Source of the DNA: Clostridia bacterium
GTDB lineage: Bacteria; Bacillota; Clostridia; Oscillospirales; CAG-272
NCBI GenBank assembly: GCA_017559555.1
Contig: JAFYRH010000246.1
Location: 1-5,031, forward strand
Direction of reading: 5' to 3'
DNA length: 5,031 nucleotides
In this document: piece by piece, positions 1 to 5,031 of the stretch
Numbering within the stretch: position 1 is the first letter of the stretch
Layout of the letters: the number at the start of each line of letters is the position of its first letter
Notes under the pieces: generated by a model
What the model was told of the DNA's origin: nothing
What the model saw: only the letters and a program-made list of their open reading frames with translations
Database searches by the model: none
Position numbers and translations under genes: made by a program

Positions 1-1
1 C

Positions 2-79
2 GAACCGTTATTCAAAGCCGATAACCGTATTTTATCAAAAATGATTATTACACAATTTCTAAAAAGAAGGAAACTATGA
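2..79 (+). CDS. possible C-terminal end of an upstream gene (5' partial)
   Basis: Reading frame 2 is open from the left edge and ends in TGA at 77-79, giving 25 residues that end in a basic KRRKL tail. The stop overlaps the guanine deaminase ATG (76-78) as ATGA, an arrangement typical of translationally coupled operon genes. Against it, the stretch is AT-rich, includes the uncommon codons AGG and CTA, and is too short to show any domain. The other two forward frames close earlier (TAA at 22-24 and TGA at 40-42). The stretch could equally be an untranslated leader. No family can be assigned. Confidence 0.3.
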   Translation, partial: EPLFKADNRILSKMIITQFLKRRKL

Positions 80-1371
80 AAAATAGCTTTGTAATAAAGG
101 GCAATCTATGCCAAACGATTCACGCCGGCGAACTAGACTTGCATCCCAACGCTTATGCGGTGTGTGTAAATGGCGTTAGCAAAGGTGTGTTTGAAACTTT
201 GCCCAAAGAATATGCATCCCTGCCGCTTTACGATTACGGTGATGCATTGATATTCCCCGGCATGGTGGATCTTCACGTTCACGCACCGCAATATGCTTTT
301 CGCGGAATGTGTATGGATCTTGAGTTGAAGGATTGGCTGAATCGCTACACATTCCCCCAGGAAGAGAAATACGAAAATCTCGAATATGCCCAAAAAGCAT
401 ACGGCATGTTTGTGGAAGCCTTGAAAAAAGGTGCTACAACCCGTGCTTCTGTTTTTGCCACCCGTCACCGCTATGCCACCGAGCTTTTGATGCAGCTGCT
501 GGAAGAGAGCGGTCTTGTCAGTTACGTTGGCAAGGTTAATATGGATAGAGAAGCGAGCGAAGCACTCACAGAGGAAAGTGCGGAAATTTCGGCATATAAC
601 ACCTTCGGTTGGATCAATGCGACAAAAGATAAGTTCAAAAACACCTATCCGATTTTAACACCTCGCTTTATTCCGTGCTGTACCGATAAGTTGATGGAAG
701 AGCTTCGCCAAATTCAAATGGCTTACGGCATTCCCGTGCAATCGCATTTGTCGGAGAGCAAGGGAGAAATCGATTTCGTTAAATTCCTGCGCCCCGATAA
801 TCCATTCTATGGTGATTCTTATAACGAATACGACCTATTTGGAAAGAATGACGATATCGGTACCGATGTAAAAACCGTAATGGCGCACTGTGTTTGGTCT
901 ACCGATGAAGAAGTAGAGTTGATGCGCAAAAACGGTGTGTTTGTAGCGCACTGTCCCGCATCCAATATGAATCTTACCTCCGGAATAGCACCTATTCGCA
1001 AGTATATTGATCTTGGATTGAATATAGGTCTTGGCAGTGACGTCGCAGGCGGACATAGCGATTCGATATTCCGTGCGATTACAGATGCAATTCAGGTGTC
1101 GAAAATGTACTTTAGAATGGTGAACGAGGCGGATAAGCCGCTCGTTTTCTCTGAGGCGTTTTATTTGGCAACCAAGGGCGGTGGAGCATTCTTTGGCAAG
1201 GTTGGCAGCTTTGAAGAGGGGTATGAGTTCGATGCCGTTGTAATGGACGACAGCGTCCTCCCGCATCCGCAAAGCCTGAATCTTGCAGAGAGAATGGAAC
1301 GCGCAGTTTACCTTGGGTTAGACGAGAAAAAAGTTACCGCTAAGTTTGTGGCGGGAAGAAAAATTATATAA
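76..1371 (+). CDS. guaD: guanine deaminase (amidohydrolase superfamily)
   Basis: Cytosolic zinc enzyme that hydrolyses guanine to xanthine and ammonia in purine salvage and catabolism. The 431 residues match the usual family length. In order: an N-terminal beta-sandwich part; the metal motif DLHVH (H67, H69) running into APQY, the guanine deaminase form of this motif; WLNRYTFPQEEKY near residues 87-99, a family signature; VGKVNMD; TPRF with the purine-contacting R197-F198; QSHLSES with metal ligand H224 and proton-shuttle E227; MAHCVW with H271; AHCPASN; and LGSDVAGG with D322. All residues expected for zinc binding and catalysis are present, and the order and spacing closely follow human guanine deaminase as I recall it. 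The start is supported by AAGGA at 67-71, four bases before the ATG. The next gene begins 17 bases downstream, which suggests an operon. A different aminohydrolase specificity (for example chlorohydrolase-like) is unlikely given the HAPQY and WLxxYTFPxE motifs. Confidence 0.95.
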   Translation: MKNSFVIKGNLCQTIHAGELDLHPNAYAVCVNGVSKGVFETLPKEYASLPLYDYGDALIFPGMVDLHVHAPQYAFRGMCMDLELKDWLNRYTFPQEEKYENLEYAQKAYGMFVEALKKGATTRASVFATRHRYATELLMQLLEESGLVSYVGKVNMDREASEALTEESAEISAYNTFGWINATKDKFKNTYPILTPRFIPCCTDKLMEELRQIQMAYGIPVQSHLSESKGEIDFVKFLRPDNPFYGDSYNEYDLFGKNDDIGTDVKTVMAHCVWSTDEEVELMRKNGVFVAHCPASNMNLTSGIAPIRKYIDLGLNIGLGSDVAGGHSDSIFRAITDAIQVSKMYFRMVNEADKPLVFSEAFYLATKGGGAFFGKVGSFEEGYEFDAVVMDDSVLPHPQSLNLAERMERAVYLGLDEKKVTAKFVAGRKII

Positions 1372-1388
1372 ATAGTAGGAGAGAACCG

Positions 1389-2345
1389 ATGGCTAAAAAG
1401 CAAAGAAAGTTTGCAGATGACGGATGGGCAGTTTGGGTTGACGGTGACGATACAAGCACTGTTTATATTCACAATTGGCTAAATCCCAAGGGAACAAGTT
1501 ATGTAGATATGGCGGTTCGTATACGCGGTATACTGACAAGCAAAGCCTTGCATGTATACGTTCCGTTTGCGGTTTCTTGCAAGGAAATAGAAGATGTATC
1601 GTTGCATTTTAATGACACGAAAATTTTGCAGGCAACCTTTAGTGCGGCTTGCATTGTGGATTATATGAAAAACGATCACACTTCTGAGATTGCATATAAC
1701 GGAAAAACCATAGATGTAGTACACATCAGCACATTAGAGTACGACGTTAAACCTTTGGCAGGCGGAACGTTGATCAGTATCAACCTTGATGAGATACAGC
1801 CGTTTTTGGATAATGATGAGGCATATTTCGTTTGGCGTATGCCGCACGAATCTTTGAATGAAATCTTTAATCCACACGTTGATATGGGGAATGCCTTGTC
1901 CAGACTTCGTGATTTGATTACCACTCCCGTTGTTTCGGAAAAATACGGATATTCCGTTCGTATCAACGAATCAAGACTTTTGCCGGAGGAAATTACCCGA
2001 ATCGGTGCTTTCCACCGTCAAAAATTAAAAAAAGCGGTTGTGGCTTTGTCTATTGACGAAGATTACGAAATCAATGATTCCGGTTGTTACCGCATTCGTC
2101 GTTTGGAAGAAAATTTGTACAGTACATATTTGCCAAAGGATTATGATTGCGATGAAGTTATCACATATCAATGGCAGCAAACAAGAGATAACAATCTGCA
2201 GGGACAGTTTAATTTTTATTACAATATTGCAAAAGACTCCGTAAACGGCGGCAGTATGTCCCTTTATATGGTTTTGCTGATGCTCCTTGCCGTAGCAGGT
2301 GAAATCCTTGGAGATTTTGCCAAAACTTGGCTTGGCTTGCAGTAA
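1389..2345 (+). CDS. uncharacterised 318-residue protein with hydrophobic C-terminal tail
   Basis: I do not recognise this family. The start is well placed: TAGGAGAG at 1376-1383 precedes the ATG with about 7 bases between the GGAG core and the start. There is no signal peptide; the N-terminus is charged (MAKKQRKF). Residues about 10-150 alternate hydrophobic and polar positions and include the aromatic cluster W13, W16, W30, suggesting a beta-rich domain. Residues about 165-225 look more helical and basic (LSRLRDLI, HRQKLKKAVV). The last 30 residues contain a hydrophobic stretch at about 292-304 (LYMVLLMLLAVAG), followed by an acidic and a basic residue and a final WLGLQ. This could be a tail anchor or a membrane-touching amphipathic helix, but the uninterrupted hydrophobic run is short for a full crossing. 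No metal-binding, nucleotide-binding or protease motif is evident. It lies 17 bases after guanine deaminase and 11 bases before the sensor-phosphatase gene, so co-expression with both is likely; a role near the membrane sensor is conjecture. Confidence 0.85.
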   Translation: MAKKQRKFADDGWAVWVDGDDTSTVYIHNWLNPKGTSYVDMAVRIRGILTSKALHVYVPFAVSCKEIEDVSLHFNDTKILQATFSAACIVDYMKNDHTSEIAYNGKTIDVVHISTLEYDVKPLAGGTLISINLDEIQPFLDNDEAYFVWRMPHESLNEIFNPHVDMGNALSRLRDLITTPVVSEKYGYSVRINESRLLPEEITRIGAFHRQKLKKAVVALSIDEDYEINDSGCYRIRRLEENLYSTYLPKDYDCDEVITYQWQQTRDNNLQGQFNFYYNIAKDSVNGGSMSLYMVLLMLLAVAGEILGDFAKTWLGLQ

Positions 2346-2356
2346 GAGGTGCATAA

Positions 2357-5031
2357 ATGAGATTGATTGTTCCGATATTACTCAATTGCCTGTTGGTAAT
2401 TTTGGTTTACTTAGCAGACAAACATACTCCCGTAAAAAAACTGCCGTATATGACCAAACAAATCATTGCCGGTGTGCTTTTTGGAGGTGTATCAGCATTT
2501 GCATCAAGCTACGGTGTTGAGTGGCTTGGTGCGGTTGTAAACGTGCGTGATGCGGCACCGCTTTCGGCAGGTCTCATCTTTGGTGCGCCGGCGGGTATTA
2601 TTTCGGGCTTTATTGGTGGTTTTTACCGTTGGTTCTCAGTTTATTGGGGAGGCGGTACTTATACGCGTCTTGCGTGTAGCCTTGCCACTATTCTTGCCGG
2701 TTTTATGGCGGCAGGACTGAGAAAACTGATGTTCGATAACAAAAAGCCTACCTGGGGCTACGGCGTTTGCATCGCGGTTGCGTGCGAAGTCATCCATATG
2801 ATTTTGATCTTTATCACCAATATGGATAACTCTTCTCAGGCTTTTGAGTTTGTCAGAGGCGCTACCACTCCCATGATTATTGGTAATGCAATCGCTGTCG
2901 GTGTTGCCATTATCATTGTTTCTTTGTTAAGCCGTGATCGTTTTACGGCGAAAAAGGGAACCGACAAAATTGCAAACACCTTCCAACGTTGGCTTTTGGC
3001 TTGTATTGTAATTGCTTATTTGGTTACAAGCTCCTTTACCTACATTCTTCAAAACGGAATGGTGAGGGTAGAAACCCAGGAGGTATTTACCGCAGCCATA
3101 AATGATGTAGAAGCAACCGTAAAGGCTAAGTCCGATGCCGCTCTTCTTAAAATCGTGCAGGACGTTAAGAATGAATATGAAAGCAACCCGTCCATAGCAC
3201 TCACAGGGCTTAAAGAAAAGTACAATGTTGTGGAGATCAACGTTGTGGGAAGCAACGATAAGGTGGAAAAATCTACCGATGACGGCAATGTGGGGTATGA
3301 TATGAACCTTTCGGAGCAGTCCAAAGAATTCGTTGATGTTTTGGGAAGACAGGATTCTTTCGTACAAAAGTACAGTCCGCGAGGGATTGACGGAACGGTA
3401 TGGAGAAAATATGCGGCGATAAAGCTCACAGATGGCGGATTTATTCAGGTCGGATACGATGCTGAGCAATTCCATGCTATGCTGGATGATTTCGTTGTGG
3501 ACGTTACCAAAAACCGTCACGTCGGTACAAGTGGCTTTGTTGCAGTGCTTGATGAAACCCTTTCACTTGTGATCGATAACGAATATTCGACGGCTCACGT
3601 TTCTACAATCGGAATCAATCCTCCCGATGAAATGAAGGAAGGAAAGACGGCAACAGCAATTTATTATGCGGATATCGTAGACGGAAAGACCGATCTTAGC
3701 GAAAAACACATGTATGTGTTTAAGTTTGTTGAGGGCTATTGCATTATAGCATCAATGCCCGAATCTGAAGCGGTATTCATGCGCGATGCCTCGCTTTATA
3801 CGAGCATCTTTATGCAGGTTATTATCTTTGCAACCTTGTTTGTCTTTGTCTACATACTTATCAAGAGGGTGATCATCAATAACCTTGAAAAGATCAACGA
3901 CACTCTTGGAAGAATTACCAAAGGTGACCTGAACGTAACGGTTGACGTGCGCTCCAGTCAAGAGTTTTCATCCTTGTCCGATGATATTAACTCAACTGTT
4001 TCCACACTCAAGCGGTATATCGCCGAAGCAGCTGCACGTATCGACAAGGAACTTGAATATGCAAAGCAAATTCAGCTATCTGCCCTCCCCACAAACTTCC
4101 CCGAAGGAGAAGAGTATAAAGTTTATGCGCAAATGATTGCAGCAAAAGAAGTTGGCGGAGATTTCTACGACTTCTACAAGTTGAACGATACAACGGTTGC
4201 ATTCTTGGCAGCTGACGTTTCGGGCAAGGGAATTCCCGCGGCAATGTTTATGATGACCGCTAAGACGATTATCAAAGACTTGGCAGAGAGCGGTATGGCA
4301 GTAAACGATATCTTTACCAAAGCAAACGAAAAGCTTTGTGAGAACAATGAGTCGGGTATGTTTGTTACTGCGTGGATGGGTATTTTGGATCTTGAAACAG
4401 GCAATTTGCAATTTGCCAATGCCGGTCACAATCCGCCTCTTCTTAAGAGGGCAAACGGTGACTTTGAGTACTTAAAAACCCGTGCAGGCTTTGTTCTTGC
4501 CGGCATGGAGGGCATTCGATACCGCGTTGGAGAGCTTACGCTTTCCCCCGGCGATAGACTCTTCCTTTACACCGATGGTGTGCCGGAAGCTACCAACACA
4601 GAAAACAAACTTTACGGCGAAGATCGACTTCTCGCTTTTATGAACCAAAACAAATCTATGGTGGCAACAGAACTTTTGCCTACATTAAAAGCCAATATCG
4701 ACGAATTTGTGGGAGATGCACCGCAGTTTGACGATATTACCATGCTTATGTTTGATTATAAACCGCAGCAAGGAGGTGTGCACATGATGAATAAAACCTT
4801 TCCTGCAAAAATCGAAGCATTGTCTGATGTTCTCGGTTTTGTAGATCAAACGTTGGAAAGCTTTGCGTGCCCGATGAAAATTCAAACGGCAGTTTGCGTT
4901 GCAATTGAAGAAATATTTGTCAATGTAGCGCACTATGCCTACGGTGACGGTGAGTGTGATATGACCCTTGGCATCGGCTTTGATGAAGAAAGTCGTACCA
5001 TTACCTTCAGTATGACCGATAAGGGTACGCC
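2357..5031 (+). CDS. multi-domain membrane sensor: 5TMR-LYT-like / sensor / HAMP / SpoIIE phosphatase / RsbW-like HATPase (3' partial)
   Basis: The frame stays open from ATG 2357 to the right edge (891 full codons). AGAGGTG ends 5 bases before the ATG and supports the start. Residues 1-195 are a multi-helix membrane domain resembling the LytS/YhcK type (5TMR-LYT): NVRD at 62-65, glycine-rich GLIFGAPAG and IGGFYR ending at R91, GGGTYTRLAC to C107, then LATILAG. A helix at about 212-231 leads to an extracytoplasmic region (about 232-482) with two PAS/Cache-like stretches. A second helix (483-502) leads into a HAMP linker (about 503-556). The PPM/SpoIIE phosphatase spans about 569-802: AKQIQLSALP, GGDFYD (D602), ADVSGKG (D620), NAGHNPP, YTDGVPEA (D740), FDDIT (D792-D793). 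The four acidic metal-ligand sites of the family are all present. From about 812 a GHKL ATPase of RsbW type follows: N-box EEIFVN (E852, N856), then DKGTP (D888, G890), where the window ends; its later glycine-rich lid is not seen. Known relatives switch an anti-anti-sigma STAS protein by dephosphorylation and phosphorylation; the target and signal here are unknown. Confidence 0.92.
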   Translation, partial: MRLIVPILLNCLLVILVYLADKHTPVKKLPYMTKQIIAGVLFGGVSAFASSYGVEWLGAVVNVRDAAPLSAGLIFGAPAGIISGFIGGFYRWFSVYWGGGTYTRLACSLATILAGFMAAGLRKLMFDNKKPTWGYGVCIAVACEVIHMILIFITNMDNSSQAFEFVRGATTPMIIGNAIAVGVAIIIVSLLSRDRFTAKKGTDKIANTFQRWLLACIVIAYLVTSSFTYILQNGMVRVETQEVFTAAINDVEATVKAKSDAALLKIVQDVKNEYESNPSIALTGLKEKYNVVEINVVGSNDKVEKSTDDGNVGYDMNLSEQSKEFVDVLGRQDSFVQKYSPRGIDGTVWRKYAAIKLTDGGFIQVGYDAEQFHAMLDDFVVDVTKNRHVGTSGFVAVLDETLSLVIDNEYSTAHVSTIGINPPDEMKEGKTATAIYYADIVDGKTDLSEKHMYVFKFVEGYCIIASMPESEAVFMRDASLYTSIFMQVIIFATLFVFVYILIKRVIINNLEKINDTLGRITKGDLNVTVDVRSSQEFSSLSDDINSTVSTLKRYIAEAAARIDKELEYAKQIQLSALPTNFPEGEEYKVYAQMIAAKEVGGDFYDFYKLNDTTVAFLAADVSGKGIPAAMFMMTAKTIIKDLAESGMAVNDIFTKANEKLCENNESGMFVTAWMGILDLETGNLQFANAGHNPPLLKRANGDFEYLKTRAGFVLAGMEGIRYRVGELTLSPGDRLFLYTDGVPEATNTENKLYGEDRLLAFMNQNKSMVATELLPTLKANIDEFVGDAPQFDDITMLMFDYKPQQGGVHMMNKTFPAKIEALSDVLGFVDQTLESFACPMKIQTAVCVAIEEIFVNVAHYAYGDGECDMTLGIGFDEESRTITFSMTDKGT
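4770..4789 (+). promoter_or_regulatory. internal Shine-Dalgarno with in-frame ATG ATG at the phosphatase-kinase junction
   Basis: AAGGAGGTG at 4770-4778 is an extended match to the anti-Shine-Dalgarno sequence. It lies 7 bases (from the GGAGG core) before ATG at 4784, with a second ATG at 4787. Both ATGs are in frame with the large protein (residues 810 and 811). The site sits exactly between the end of the phosphatase (FDDIT...MLMFDY, residues 791-801) and the start of the kinase domain (MMNKTFPAK). It is a stronger site than those before any of the three complete starts in the window. Whether ribosomes use it is an inference. Confidence 0.6.
4784..5031 (+). other. possible separately translated RsbW-like kinase from the internal start (3' partial)
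   Basis: If the internal site is used, the product begins MMNKTFPAK and is a free GHKL-type ATPase like RsbW/SpoIIAB: the serine kinase and anti-sigma factor that binds either a sigma factor or an unphosphorylated STAS protein. The start lies just where such stand-alone proteins usually begin, about 40 residues before the N-box (E852, N856 in fusion numbering). The domain is present only up to DKGTP. It may exist solely as the C-terminal domain of the large protein, so this entry is an alternative product of the same frame and not an extra gene. Confidence 0.35.

Noticed and set aside
1..60. Possible promoter in the AT-rich left edge
   Set aside because: TATTTT- and TATCAAAA-like strings occur, but no paired -35 and -10 elements with proper spacing stand out. 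With so little upstream sequence, a promoter cannot be supported.
835..1272. 145-residue minus-strand open frame opposite guanine deaminase
   Set aside because: The plus strand here encodes the conserved H271 and D322 motifs of guanine deaminase. The antisense translation looks like no protein family.
2346..2356. Terminator or attenuator between the second and third genes
   Set aside because: The 11-base gap holds only the ribosome binding site; there is no GC-rich stem or T-run.
2299..2520. 73-residue plus-strand frame spanning the junction of the second and third genes
   Set aside because: It overlaps the end of the 318-residue protein and the first helices of the sensor, both better supported by start sites and sequence character. 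No ribosome binding site of its own was seen.
2927..3520. 197-residue open frame on the minus strand
   Set aside because: It lies wholly opposite the sensor region of the large plus-strand protein, which has clear domains on both sides. The minus-strand translation shows no motif and no convincing ribosome binding site. It is a shadow frame.
4076..4429. Overlapping minus-strand frames (78-117 residues) opposite the phosphatase domain
   Set aside because: They mirror the highly conserved SpoIIE motifs on the plus strand (GGDFYD, ADVSGKG, NAGHNPP) and have no independent support.

Overview
The window is moderately AT-rich, gene-dense and transcribed only left to right. Spacing is tight (17 and 11 bases between successive genes) and every start has a purine-rich Shine-Dalgarno site. 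These traits, a SpoIIE-type phosphatase and an RsbW-like kinase module, and the resemblance of the sensor protein to multi-domain proteins of gut Clostridia, suggest an anaerobic Bacillota of the Clostridia (Oscillospiraceae/Lachnospiraceae-like). The lineage is an inference. TGA and the other stops behave as in the standard bacterial code.

Layout: (1) Bases 1-75 may hold the last codons of an upstream gene whose TGA overlaps the next ATG (weak evidence). (2) 76-1371 encodes a complete guanine deaminase with all expected metal and catalytic residues. (3) 1389-2345 encodes a 318-residue protein that I do not recognise, with a hydrophobic C-terminal tail. (4) From 2357 to the right edge one uninterrupted reading frame of at least 891 codons encodes a modular membrane protein: five-or-so-helix 5TMR-LYT-like domain, membrane helix, extracytoplasmic sensor, membrane helix, HAMP, PPM/SpoIIE phosphatase, and an RsbW-like HATPase cut off by the window end. 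No non-coding stretch exceeds 80 bases. I see no RNA gene, CRISPR array, insertion sequence, repeat array or terminator.

How the parts may work together: the large protein has the parts of a partner-switching controller. A signal sensed in or outside the membrane would pass through HAMP to a phosphatase that dephosphorylates an anti-anti-sigma (STAS) protein, while the RsbW-like module would phosphorylate it. The two opposed activities lie on one polypeptide. The junction between them carries a near-ideal ribosome binding site followed by in-frame ATG ATG, so a separate kinase may also be made, or two genes were recently joined. No STAS partner or sigma factor is visible; both would have to lie outside. 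Co-transcription with guanine deaminase is inferred from spacing only, and no functional link between purine breakdown and the switch can be shown from this window.
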